Source of the DNA: Nostoc sp. T09
GTDB lineage: Bacteria; Cyanobacteriota; Cyanobacteriia; Cyanobacteriales; Nostocaceae
Assembly: GCF_002154695.1 (NCBI RefSeq)
Contig: NZ_MTAV01000262.1
Coordinates: 1 to 43,737 of the forward strand
Length of the DNA stretch: 43,737 nt
Direction of reading: 5' to 3'
The position numbers and the translations under genes are program-made. Positions 16,730 to 25,726 of the stretch are shown here, piece after piece (positions within the stretch are counted from its first letter, which is position 1; every line of letters begins with the position of its first letter). Below the pieces are notes generated by a model that saw nothing but the letters and a program-made list of their open reading frames with translations, was not told the DNA's origin and did no database searches.

Positions 16730-18574
16730 GTTCCAATTAATTAAAATCCCTATCAGGGATTGAAACATGCCTTGGGATTTTCGCAAGCGCTCTTTAAAAC
16801 TGTTCCAATTAATTAAAATCCCTATCAGGGATTGAAACATCTCTACGGATAACATTAACGGATACCTCTACGTTGTTCCAATTAATTAAAATCCCTATCA
16901 GGGATTGAAACAAAGATTTAAACTCTCACGCTTGCCAGGTTGCAGTTCCAATTAATTAAAATCCCTATCAGGGATTGAAACAGTTCCAGCAGTACGAACA
17001 GAACCAAAAGAAAGTTCCAATTAATTAAAATCCCTATCAGGGATTGAAACTTGACCATGCCTCAGCACCTTCTAGAGTGCAATTCGTTCCAATTAATTAA
17101 AATCCCTATCAGGGATTGAAACCTATCTCGTGTGGGCATTCTACCGAGAGTGTGAAGCTATCAGGTTCCAATTAATTAAAATCCCTATCAGGGATTGAAA
17201 CAGCCAGGAGAATCATCGATCGCAAGCCAGAAGGCGGATATGGTTCCAATTAATTAAAATCCCTATCAGGGATTGAAACATTCAATTGGCAATTAAAAAG
17301 ATTCAAACAGCAGGGTTCCAATTAATTAAAATCCCTATCAGGGATTGAAACGGCAAAGATTCTCAAGCTGCTTTTGCTATTCAGGGTTCCAATTAATTAA
17401 AATCCCTATCAGGGATTGAAACTGTTTTAGTCGATTATTCTGTTGTAGAAGCTGGTTCCAATTAATTAAAATCCCTATCAGGGATTGAAACTAAAAATCC
17501 CTTAGCATCATCCCGACTTACGATGTTCCAATTAATTAAAATCCCTATCAGGGATTGAAACACGCTGTTGTTTAATCTGGGGGTTGAATGACGCAGATGG
17601 TTCCAATTAATTAAAATCCCTATCAGGGATTGAAACTCGCTGGTTATGGGGAAACAATTGGAAGCGGATAGAGTTCCAATTAATTAAAATCCCTATCAGG
17701 GATTGAAACCAAGCATATAAAGGCTTTTGCCACTTCCGAATTTACGTTCCAATTAATTAAAATCCCTATCAGGGATTGAAACATTAGGAGTAGTTAGTGC
17801 GGGAATTGTCAGTACAAGCAGTTCCAATTAATTAAAATCCCTATCAGGGATTGAAACTTGTCATCCCTGGAATTCTGGACACAATCGGACAGCGTTCCAA
17901 TTAATTAAAATCCCTATCAGGGATTGAAACCACCCTCGCACTCAATGTATTTAGCCCAGAAGCGTTCCAATTAATTAAAATCCCTATCAGGGATTGAAAC
18001 GATGCTGTAAGCGGTGGCGCGTGTTGCGCGCGCGTTCCAATTAATTAAAATCCCTATCAGGGATTGAAACTTAGCTTTGCCCTTTTCTGTTTTTGCCCCT
18101 GTTGAGTTCCAATTAATTAAAATCCCTATCAGGGATTGAAACAAGTATCAGCTTAGGGTGTAAGTAAAAATCCCCAGTTCCAATTAATTAAAATCCCTAT
18201 CAGGGATTGAAACAGTGCGGCTGGAAAGAAAAGCAAGAAATCCAGACGGTTCCAATTAATTAAAATCCCTATCAGGGATTGAAACAAGTTTAGATTTTTC
18301 TAAGCTGGCCCGTTTTTTCTGTTCCAATTAATTAAAATCCCTATCAGGGATTGAAACTGGCTGTTATTTAGCGACTGCTTCATGTCTTTAAGGGTTCCAA
18401 TTAATTAAAATCCCTATCAGGGATTGAAACGGCGATTGGTCGAGTTACTGGGGTAATTACAAATGTTCCAATTAATTAAAATCCCTATCAGGGATTGAAA
18501 CGAATCCAATCAAAGTTGCCGCCAATTAATCCAACGAGTTCCAATTAATTAAAATCCCTATCAGGGATTGCAAC
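16730..18574 (+). CRISPR. CRISPR array, 26 repeats and 25 spacers
   Basis: The 37-bp direct repeat begins GTTCCAATTAATTAAAATCC and ends CCCTATCAGGGATTGAAAC. An internal inverted repeat AATCCCT/AGGGATT gives a 7-bp stem. The last eight bases, ATTGAAAC, are typical of 5' handles in type I-D and type III cyanobacterial arrays, but the type cannot be fixed from the repeat. I count 26 repeats from 16730 to 18574, 25 of them identical by eye and the last with one change (ATTGCAAC). The 25 spacers are 32-42 nt long. No cas gene lies in the window, so the array depends on cas genes elsewhere. Several spacers have an open frame. Confidence 0.97.
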
Positions 18575-18593
18575 TTCTTTAAGGTTTTTTAAG

Positions 18594-18616
18594 CCTCTCC
18601 CCGCAACGGGGAGAGG
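18594..18616 (-). terminator. Hairpin between CRISPR array and PGM1-like gene
   Basis: CCTCTCCCCG and CGGGGAGAGG pair perfectly over 10 bp around CAA. The minus strand then reads CTTAAAAAACC, and the plus strand has a similar GAGAGGGG stretch next to it. It lies downstream of the convergent gene at 18673 and could also end CRISPR transcription from the left. Confidence 0.55.
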
Positions 18617-18672
18617 TTTGGAGAGGGGTTCCGTTAATACATAGAATGAATTTTGACTTCTGCGTAGCGATA

Positions 18673-20277
18673 CTAGTCGTTATATCCATCCCAAATCATC
18701 GGAAAACCATAATCTGAAAATGCAGGAAAATCTTGATAATTACTGCGGCTTTCTTCATCAAGAACTTTGACAACCTTGTTATACATATCTTCTGCTTGTT
18801 GTAGGGAATCACCGATGCTAGTTATTCCCAATTTGCCAAATTGAGAAAGACAACCCATGAGATGAAATACCGTACCTGTTTCAGTGCAGCTATCAAAGTG
18901 CAATCTGTGGTGGGCAACAATATCCATTAAATCGTTGGGTAATAATCCCTGATAGCGGTCTTTTTGGAGGTTGTCGGTCGCAATGTAGTATTTAGGACGC
19001 CCTTGCTGACTGTAAAATAATCCTGTAGATAGGTCATAGCGACCGTTCGTTAATAATTTCAGAGTCATGAAAGGATGAGTAGTGCCACCTTTACGGAGGT
19101 TAATTTCGATCGCCTGAATATCCCACTGTCCATTTTCCTGTTCAACGGCAATAAAATCTACGCCAAATCGCTCTAAAGCACCTTTTTGGGCTAGTTTTCT
19201 GCCAACTTGCAAGCCTAATTGCTGTAATTGCAACCGATAGCTTGCGTCTGCGGGAAAACGACAACCCAGATAAATCTGACCATCTGGCCCTCCTAATATT
19301 TGGTCATGGGTTGAGAGAATTTCGACTTCGCCAGTAGGTGTAATCCTTCCTTGAACGCTAGGCGATCGCTTGATTTCTCCTTCCACAAAAGCCTCAACAA
19401 TCGCTCCTAATTCCGTGATGCGTCCAGAAAAATTTTCCCACGTTTCTTGAGAAGATTGAAAGCGCATAGTTGTAAAGCGATCGCTAATCGCTGCTACCCG
19501 TTCAGCAATAGAAGCTTGCCCTGGTGCTACATTCATAATTGGTCTTAAATCTAGCAGTGCATTTCCTTCTCCCGAAATGCCTTCGTTAAGTTTCACTACT
19601 ATTCGTTGCAATTTCGGCTGGCGTTCCCACAAATCACTAGCAGCTTGTGCCAAATCCTGCTGATGCCAAACCCTCTCGCTACCATCTGGATGTGGTACAC
19701 CGCTTTCTGCAAATATCTGCCGACTGCCACTTTTTGATCCCCAAATCTGCAAATCTGGTGCGGCTGCGTATAGCGGCACATCCAATTTTAAAGACAATTC
19801 TGCTTCCAAGTCGGTGGAATTATAACACACCATGAATGCTTTTTCTGGCCTCAAGGCTTGGCGAATTCTTTCTAGCAAACGCGGACGTTCTAAAATCTTT
19901 TGACTGAGAGGTTTAAGAGAAGAATCGTAAGTAGAAAGTAATAGTAAACGATTGCGGGCGTGAGAGAAAGGAATGCCGGGTAACAGTTGGAGATAGTAAT
20001 CGATAATACTAGGATGCAGAGGCATTGATGTTACATAAATTAGCCTAGTACGAGGGTTCCGCAACCGCATTAAAGAAAATAATAATCGTTCTTCATAATG
20101 TTCACAGCCTTCTATTTTTTGGAGTTCGCGCTGGTCAATACTCAAAGAAGGAATAATTAAAATATCCGCCTCACTGTTGTCAAATAGCTCGATAGTTTTC
20201 CAGCGATGGCGTAAAGTTAATTGCAAACTGCGAAAATTATCAACCCGATCTAACTCTGAGATATTCATTTCTACCAT
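18673..20277 (-). CDS. ATP-grasp peptide ligase, PGM1-related
   Basis: This 534-residue protein matches the cyanobacterial family called peptide ligase PGM1-related, after the pheganomycin enzyme that joins peptides using ATP. The first 170 residues form a domain of unknown role (ELFDNSEADILIIPSLSID). From about 185 an ATP-grasp fold follows, with PDLQIWGSKSGSRQIFAESGVPHP, VVKLNEGISGEGNALL, and the metal-binding region VDFIAVEQENGQWDIQAIEINLRKGGTTHP. The start may be at 20277 or three codons in (MNISEL). No precursor peptide or partner gene is recognised nearby. Its role in this organism is not known. Confidence 0.78.
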   Translation of the reverse strand: MVEMNISELDRVDNFRSLQLTLRHRWKTIELFDNSEADILIIPSLSIDQRELQKIEGCEHYEERLLFSLMRLRNPRTRLIYVTSMPLHPSIIDYYLQLLPGIPFSHARNRLLLLSTYDSSLKPLSQKILERPRLLERIRQALRPEKAFMVCYNSTDLEAELSLKLDVPLYAAAPDLQIWGSKSGSRQIFAESGVPHPDGSERVWHQQDLAQAASDLWERQPKLQRIVVKLNEGISGEGNALLDLRPIMNVAPGQASIAERVAAISDRFTTMRFQSSQETWENFSGRITELGAIVEAFVEGEIKRSPSVQGRITPTGEVEILSTHDQILGGPDGQIYLGCRFPADASYRLQLQQLGLQVGRKLAQKGALERFGVDFIAVEQENGQWDIQAIEINLRKGGTTHPFMTLKLLTNGRYDLSTGLFYSQQGRPKYYIATDNLQKDRYQGLLPNDLMDIVAHHRLHFDSCTETGTVFHLMGCLSQFGKLGITSIGDSLQQAEDMYNKVVKVLDEESRSNYQDFPAFSDYGFPMIWDGYND

Positions 20278-20843
20278 AATCCCTACCCTGTCTTGATTTC
20301 AAGACTGTATTATTACTATGGTACATCCTTTATCTTCTGCTTTCTGGCTTAAAAATAGACACACAAACAAGGAAAGTCGGTAGCACAGTGAAATGTCAGA
20401 AGTTTATTTGGACTGTCTCCTAATAAAACACGACTGAATTAGAGATTTAGCCGTAGTTTATGCTCTCTGTCTGCGATTCAGAGATACCAGTTACTCTCCC
20501 TATAGCTGTGTTAAATACTTCGCCTACCCCACTACAACTCAGCACTATAGAACACTATATTTTGAATTTATATCTTAAGATTGAGCAAATTATAATTTTT
20601 TTACATCTAAAGAATGATAACGCTCCACTTGATAACAGCTAATTTAAAAATAGATGAGCAGGATAAATCCTTCATCACAAGAGAGTTGTTTACTTGTTGC
20701 CCGTGGTCTAATTAAGAGCCTGTGTCGAGTGTGGGGAGAATAGTATCAGCTTAGTGCATTTACCAGCTATAAGTAAGCTTGGCGAATATCTAGGGTAGAA
20801 TAGCCTAAACTTACAAATATCAAGTAAAGAACAAAGCAAAAAG
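20278..20843. other. Intergenic region with no clear gene
   Basis: About 560 bp of AT-rich DNA between the PGM1-like gene start and the hairpin at 20844. A 60-codon frame at 20460-20642 is not credible: it lacks a ribosome site and protein-like composition. The PGM1-like gene promoter should lie in the left part. Confidence 0.4.
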
Positions 20844-20878
20844 TAACCCTTGGATTGAGTTTTTCGATTCAAGGGTTA
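20844..20878 (+). terminator. Orphan terminator-like hairpin
   Basis: TAACCCTTGGATTGA and TCGATTCAAGGGTTA pair over 15 bp with two G-U pairs, around a short T-rich loop. The plus strand continues GTTTTATAA. No annotated gene ends here, so it may close a small RNA transcribed from 20700-20840, perhaps from the TAGAAT-like -10 at 20796-20801. Confidence 0.45.
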
Positions 20879-21115
20879 GTTTTATAAGCAGAAGATCTGG
20901 ATTAAGGATTTTTCTTCAAAAACAAAAATATGCAAGTTAAATTTGCATTAGCCCAGTACTATATCGATACCATCTGATTTGATCAAAGTCGAGAAGAAAG
21001 AAAATTAAAAATTTTGAATTTGCTGAATCTGTGTCCACCATTAGAGGGATGATTATATCCTCAATAATTGATAATCTACTCATACAAAAACACGTAATAA
21101 ATAGTAAGTAGATAT

Positions 21116-21373
21116 ATGGCATCCACAACACCATTGCAAGGCACAGAGTTAGTAGATTGTGCTAGAGCAAATGCCAAACAAGGAATTGAAACAGCTGCTT
21201 ACCAATGCGGTTATGGTAGCGATCTCAATAGATTTGCCAAAGAACTAAGGCAAGCTTGTGAAGGAATGAACTTACAAGTTAAAGAACTCACTGAACTGAT
21301 TACCGACCAGGATTTGATTCTAGAAATAGGAACTGGTGAAGTCGTTGCGCCTGATTCAGCTTCCGAACTGTAA
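21116..21373 (+). CDS. Small conserved hypothetical protein
   Basis: An 85-residue, mostly helical soluble protein with no signal or membrane segment. It has three cysteines (VDCAR, QCGYG, QACEG) and the central segment DLNRFAKELRQACEGMNLQVKELTELI, which could be amphipathic. I do not recognise a named family, though proteins of this type occur in cyanobacteria. It stands alone on the plus strand, with the minus-strand CBS gene converging. Composition and length fit a real gene, but the function is unknown. Confidence 0.7.
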   Translation: MASTTPLQGTELVDCARANAKQGIETAAYQCGYGSDLNRFAKELRQACEGMNLQVKELTELITDQDLILEIGTGEVVAPDSASEL

Positions 21374-21532
21374 AGAAATTTTTGAATTCCTAAGAACTAA
21401 AATTAGTGGTGGGTGCAATGCCCCACCCTAGAGCGATCGCTTCAATCAAGATTCAGGAATCTCAAAAGCCAATAAGAAGCTGAATGGTATTCAACAGACA
21501 TCAAATCTAACTGACGAAAATTTGTATATATT

Positions 21533-21690
21533 AAAGTTTTGCCGTAAGAATTCAGCACCTAGGAGTCAGAAGTCAGAATTTAGAGGTAATCTAGTAGATT
21601 AGTAAATTGATTCATCAAATATTTCTCCTCATTCCTTAACCCTTCTGGCTCCTGAATTCTGACGGATGTATTCTTACGTTTTGCCCATCA
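21533..21690. repeat. Inverted-repeat element between two genes
   Basis: The left end GCCGTAAGAATTCAG and right end TGTATTCTTACGTTTTGCC are imperfect inverted copies sharing CGTAAGAAT. Inner parts GGAGTCAGAAGTCAGAATT and CTGGCTCCTGAATTCTGAC also pair. The whole is about 155 bp, non-coding and MITE-like in shape. It fills the gap between the small hypothetical gene and the CBS-CP12 gene. Confidence 0.5.
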
Positions 21691-21715
21691 GCTTTTCACC
21701 GCTAATTCAGCAGTT

Positions 21716-22330
21716 CTAAAAATCATACATTCTGGCTTCTAAGGCTTCTGGATATTCATCGCAATAATCATCAAAAGCTGTTTTAACAAACTTTTCAGAT
21801 CGTTGGTGCGCTATCTCTGCTTGCAGTTCCTCAACAACATCCCACGCAGCAGCACATTCTTGTGAACGAGCACCTGTCTGAGCGCACATCATCCGAGCCT
21901 TCTTAATTTCATCCTGTAATTCTTGTTCTAGTAGAATTGTTCGCGGTTGTTCGAGAAAATGACTGTGAGCCAGAAGATCGGTAAGTGAGATAATACCCAG
22001 CAGTTCGCCCTGGATAACTGGCGCTCTGTGGAGATGATGATCGGCAAATAACCGTGCTACATATTCCAAACCGAGATCGGGATTGATGGTGATACAAGGC
22101 TTAGTCATTACTTCGTAGACACGCATCGTTTGGGGGTCTTTTCCATAAGCAATTACCTTATAAGCGATGTCACTCTCGCTAATAATGCCGTAAGCATCTT
22201 GTTCGTGGCGACGCTCTACAATTAACGCTCGCCAGTCTCTTGACCTCAATAACCTAACAGCTTCAGCTACTGTTGCCGAACTACGAATTGTGGCCACATC
22301 TTTAGTCATGATATCTGCTGCTTTCAACAT
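21716..22330 (-). CDS. CBS-domain protein fused to a CP12 domain
   Basis: The 204-residue protein has two CBS motifs (residues about 1-62 and 70-125), which usually bind adenosine nucleotides, followed by a CP12 domain (about 140-204). The CP12 part has the N-terminal Cys149-x9-Cys159 pair and the core AAAWDVVEELQAEIAHQR. At the C-terminus only Cys190 is present (DDYCDEYPEALEARMYDF); the partner Cys expected in the ECR position is Ala199. CP12 links GAPDH and PRK in the dark; CBS-CP12 fusions are known in cyanobacteria. A GGAG lies before the ATG. It may link adenylate level to Calvin-cycle control. Confidence 0.9.
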   Translation of the reverse strand: MLKAADIMTKDVATIRSSATVAEAVRLLRSRDWRALIVERRHEQDAYGIISESDIAYKVIAYGKDPQTMRVYEVMTKPCITINPDLGLEYVARLFADHHLHRAPVIQGELLGIISLTDLLAHSHFLEQPRTILLEQELQDEIKKARMMCAQTGARSQECAAAWDVVEELQAEIAHQRSEKFVKTAFDDYCDEYPEALEARMYDF

Positions 22331-22457
22331 AATTAATCTCCAAAAAATCTTTAATGATGCTGCAAACTCGGTTGCACATCTGTGTTTGCAAAAGACTATT
22401 TATAAGTTGAGAATGCGACCTATTACTGGGATTACCTGACAGTAAATAAAGAACAGG

Positions 22458-22973
22458 CTAATTGCTAACTACTGTTTGCCATTCTTCCATTACAGATTGA
22501 GGAACTGAGATATTAATAAAGTGCTGACCAGGCAAAGGAATACTAAGTAGTAGCTGTTCTACTGGTAATTTTGGCAGTATATCCTTGAAATCATACTGTC
22601 CAATGGTAGGTACTGGTGCTTCCGCCAAGAAAACATCAGGAGCAGTCAATATCTCACCTGTAGCTTTGGTAATTCTCAATGGTTGTGGATGAATTAGTTC
22701 GGCTGAACCAGGAAACCCTACCAACCGCAGATTTACACTCGGTGGGCAATCAGGATAAACTTGCTTCCACAAAATCACCTGCCAAACATTTCCCGATTGA
22801 TCCTCTAATTTTAGCTGTGAGCGATAAATTACTTCTCCTGGTACTGCTTCTAATCGACTAATAGCAGCGATCGCGGTTTTAGAAGCGCTAATTTCTAAAC
22901 CCAGGAATATGAATATTGTCAATATCCCTAGCAATAGCAGCCACCAAAATGTTTGTAGAAAGCGACGCAACAT
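22458..22973 (-). CDS. DUF3122 family secreted or membrane-anchored protein
   Basis: A cyanobacterial DUF3122-type protein. I use the ATG at 22973, since AGGAGGAA lies just upstream of it and the product then begins MLRRFLQTFWWLLLLGILT, a signal anchor of about 20 residues. The product has 171 residues. Visible conserved pieces are LEAVPGEVIYRSQLKLEDQSGNVWQVILWK and NLRLVGFPGSAELIHPQPL, then KDILPKLPVEQLLLSIPL. It probably faces the periplasm or lumen. The function is unknown. It lies in the same direction as the CBS-CP12 gene (127-bp gap). Confidence 0.8.
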   Translation of the reverse strand: MLRRFLQTFWWLLLLGILTIFIFLGLEISASKTAIAAISRLEAVPGEVIYRSQLKLEDQSGNVWQVILWKQVYPDCPPSVNLRLVGFPGSAELIHPQPLRITKATGEILTAPDVFLAEAPVPTIGQYDFKDILPKLPVEQLLLSIPLPGQHFINISVPQSVMEEWQTVVSN

Positions 22974-23188
22974 CAGGTGTTCCTCCTCTGCTTTAGAATC
23001 AAGATTCAAGGATTAAGAGTGATTAGTTATTTTTTTGCCACTCCCCCTGATTCTGCTTGTCTCCTCGATCCCTGTTCTCTGTTTTCAACATAGATTTCCA
23101 AGGGCGATCGCGCCACAACGCTCGTCATCAAAATTAATGCATCATGCCCTATTTTCAAGCTGCACTTTGCTGTGCAGCTATAAATTTT

Positions 23189-23722
23189 TCATTGGTTAAC
23201 ATTAGCAGGTTCTTGAACAACTTCTTCAGCTTGGGGAACCTTACTTGGAAGATGAACAACATGGACTGAGCAAGGAGCATGATGAAGGACGTAGTTACTC
23301 ACGCTACCAAGAAATAGTTCCGTTAGCCCTGAGCGACCCCGACGCCCCATGACAATTAAATCAGCACCCCAATTAGCCGCTAATTGAGAGATCAGCCGAC
23401 CAGGGCTACCAACTTGTTGGGTAAATTCTGCATTAACTCCTGCTGTGTTTGCTTGGGCACAGAAAGATTGTAATAACTGGACACCTTGATTTTTAAATTT
23501 ATCCCATTGCTTTTGGTAGTGCTCGAAGCTTTGACTACCCACACCTGGATAATAGTCAAAATTGGCTAGTAGCGGTGCGTAAGGGCTACCATCTTCTTCC
23601 GCAGATAGGACATGCAGTAGCATTAAACTAGCTCCTGTTACCTTTGCTAAAGCCAAGGCTTGCTCAAAAACCTGTTTCCCCATTGGTGAACGATCCAACG
23701 CAACTAAAATTTTAGTAAACAT
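23189..23722 (-). CDS. Universal stress protein, UspA family
   Basis: A nucleotide-binding UspA-type protein. I use the ATG at 23722 (MFTKILVALDRSPMGKQVFEQAL), with AGAGG a few bases upstream; the longer frame adds residues with no family match. The 177-residue chain has LMLLHVLSAEE and the ATP-binding motif GRRGRSGLTELFLGSVSNYVLHHAPCSVHVV near 135-165 (G-2x-G-9x-G-S). ATP-binding Usp proteins are thus likely. It stands alone, with AT-rich flanks. The region 23756-24166 holds no other gene. Confidence 0.92.
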   Translation of the reverse strand: MFTKILVALDRSPMGKQVFEQALALAKVTGASLMLLHVLSAEEDGSPYAPLLANFDYYPGVGSQSFEHYQKQWDKFKNQGVQLLQSFCAQANTAGVNAEFTQQVGSPGRLISQLAANWGADLIVMGRRGRSGLTELFLGSVSNYVLHHAPCSVHVVHLPSKVPQAEEVVQEPANVNQ

Positions 23723-23755
23723 ATATACCTCTACTTTTTGTTGATCAATGGTCAT

Positions 23756-24166
23756 TGAGGTTTCTAGCTTCTATTTCGCAAGTGTGTTTGGTAACTTATA
23801 GATACAGTTCTTTTAGTCGTTACCTTGAGTGTTTTGGTAAGCGCTTTTTTAGATCCAGTTTGTATACAGTTATGTTATAGAACACAAATTTGAGGAACTT
23901 GTGAGGATCGCAAAATCTCTCATATTAAAATAAGATACTTCATGAATAAATCTTTATCTAAGATTCTCACTAGTGCAGCTTGGCAGAAATAACTAGCTAA
24001 TTACAAAAGCTTAAAAAGTTTATGAATGAAGGTTGATGCGATTTTGAACACACCTACTTACCATTTCCTCAACATTTAGATGCGTTTGTCCTGCACTTTA
24101 AGAGAGACAGAACAAACTTCAGGGGTTTCTTTTCTTGAGCGATTGTAGCTATCGGCTGTATATATT
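23756..24166. other. Intergenic region, no gene seen
   Basis: About 410 bp of AT-rich DNA between the universal stress gene and the DUF5009 gene. It should hold the usp promoter (23760-23900 on the minus strand). No hairpin with a T run or credible frame was seen. Confidence 0.4.
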
Positions 24167-25651
24167 TTATGTTTTCCAAAACAGCTTGTATCCAGTGAAC
24201 AGGCTTGTTAGCAAAGCGATAGGTAAGGTGTACAAAATTCCTTTAATTACTCCCATCACAGGCGTTGTAGTGTTTGCAATAATTACATCTTCTAACCCAG
24301 TAATTTGTAATATTGGCCAGACAAAATTAGCAAAAGCAACATAAGCAATCATTGGATTTTGTCCATTATCAATTAATATAGCCAGCCATTTTTTAAATTT
24401 AAAAATATCAATCAAAATAGTAAATATTATTAATATAAAAATAGCAATTGCAGTAGTTACGAAATAATAACTATATGTAGAAGGGTCTTTATGAATCCCA
24501 CCTTGAAAAGGCTCAAAAAACAAGCCAATAAATAACCAGTAAACTCCCCACTGATAATACTGCTTGAGCAAATAGTCTATATCGGTTTCTGGCTGGGCAA
24601 ATAAGAACCAGCTAGCAGCAGAAATTACAACACTTACCAAAGTTGTTTGCCAAAGCCAACGACCTTGTAATCCAACCAGCAACACCAAACAAATCATCAG
24701 CATGGATAAGATAATGAGCCAGAGACGTTGCTTGAAGCGAGGGGTTTGAAAATGTTGATTTGCTACGACTTCATCAGATTCAGTATTTCTTGCTATCCAG
24801 CTTAGTAACAACTCTCCGATAATAGTTCCAGGAATGATAATAAATAAATACTTCAGGTAATAAAACTGAAAAATCCAAGAGTAATTTAAATCATAGCCAA
24901 AAATCCGTACAGATGAAGCTGTCCAAAAATCTTTGATCCAGCTATTAGATGAAGCGGATAGTTGCAGAGCAATCAAATAGCCCATTAATCCTAAGCGTAA
25001 TAGCAAATTGGTACGAGTTAACAACCAAGCTAGAGAGCCAAAAACAGCCATATTTGCTAAGGCTATAAGAATAGGATCGCTGCGCTCAAGTAAAAAACCT
25101 TTACCACCATATTGAAAGTGAGAAATCAAAGCTATGGTAGCAATTAATCCGCCTATATTTAGCCAAGCGCCATACTTACTCCACTTCCCCAAAATAGACC
25201 AACGCCCAAATATTAAGAACAACAAAATAAAACCTAAAATTGCTACATACCATGTTGCTTGAGTCGGGTTTTTATTAATAGTGAAGGGACGAAGATGTTG
25301 AAGAATTATGGCAAATGTCCCTAACATTAACCCTCGCTTTAAAACGTACAGAATAATCCTTGCAACACTCCAACCTTGAGTTAGACGGCGTGATAGTGCT
25401 AGGGGTATAGCTGCACCCATTGCAAACAAGAATAGGGGAAATACCACATCTACCCAGGTTAAGCCAGCAATCTGAGGATTAAAGTTATGGGTAGGAGGTG
25501 GCTCTTGAGCATGATACATCCAAGCAGGCAAAATCTTGTATCGGATTGTGCCTGAAAAGACCATTGCTAAGATAGCAAATCCTCGGAGTGCATCTAAGGC
25601 ATCAGCGCGTTTTAAAATTGTGGTGGGAACAGTGCGATTTTCCTGAGTCAA
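24167..25651 (-). CDS. DUF5009 / heparan acetyltransferase-like membrane protein
   Basis: The 494-residue protein belongs to the DUF5009 or HGSNAT-like group of integral membrane acyltransferases. The N-terminus has the family signature RADALDALRGFAILAMVFSG, and about eleven or twelve membrane helices follow. A TWVDVVFPLFLFAMGAAIPLAL block, with the conserved Asp-Phe-Pro-Phe-Phe-like motif, appears around 68-90. The C-terminal DNGQNPMIAYVAFANFVWP is typical. Members transfer acyl groups to sugars or lipids, but the substrate here is unknown. It starts 75 bp after the deacetylase gene, on the same strand, so the two may be one transcript acting on cell-envelope sugar. Confidence 0.8.
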   Translation of the reverse strand: MTQENRTVPTTILKRADALDALRGFAILAMVFSGTIRYKILPAWMYHAQEPPPTHNFNPQIAGLTWVDVVFPLFLFAMGAAIPLALSRRLTQGWSVARIILYVLKRGLMLGTFAIILQHLRPFTINKNPTQATWYVAILGFILLFLIFGRWSILGKWSKYGAWLNIGGLIATIALISHFQYGGKGFLLERSDPILIALANMAVFGSLAWLLTRTNLLLRLGLMGYLIALQLSASSNSWIKDFWTASSVRIFGYDLNYSWIFQFYYLKYLFIIIPGTIIGELLLSWIARNTESDEVVANQHFQTPRFKQRLWLIILSMLMICLVLLVGLQGRWLWQTTLVSVVISAASWFLFAQPETDIDYLLKQYYQWGVYWLFIGLFFEPFQGGIHKDPSTYSYYFVTTAIAIFILIIFTILIDIFKFKKWLAILIDNGQNPMIAYVAFANFVWPILQITGLEDVIIANTTTPVMGVIKGILYTLPIALLTSLFTGYKLFWKT

Positions 25652-25726
25652 TGATAGTACCTTGAGCTTGATTTAGTATTAATGTTGATAAATTAAAATA
25701 CCGATAAATGAATAGCCTTTTAAGGT

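Noticed and set aside
16589-16855. 88-residue minus-strand frame with repeated FQSLIGILINWN
   Set aside because: The repeated motif is the translation of the CRISPR repeat and leader, not a protein.
16355-20277. cas genes next to the CRISPR array
   Set aside because: The flanking genes are a kinase and an ATP-grasp ligase; no Cas motifs were seen.
20460-20642. 60-codon plus-strand frame
   Set aside because: No ribosome site, AT-driven composition and no recognised family.
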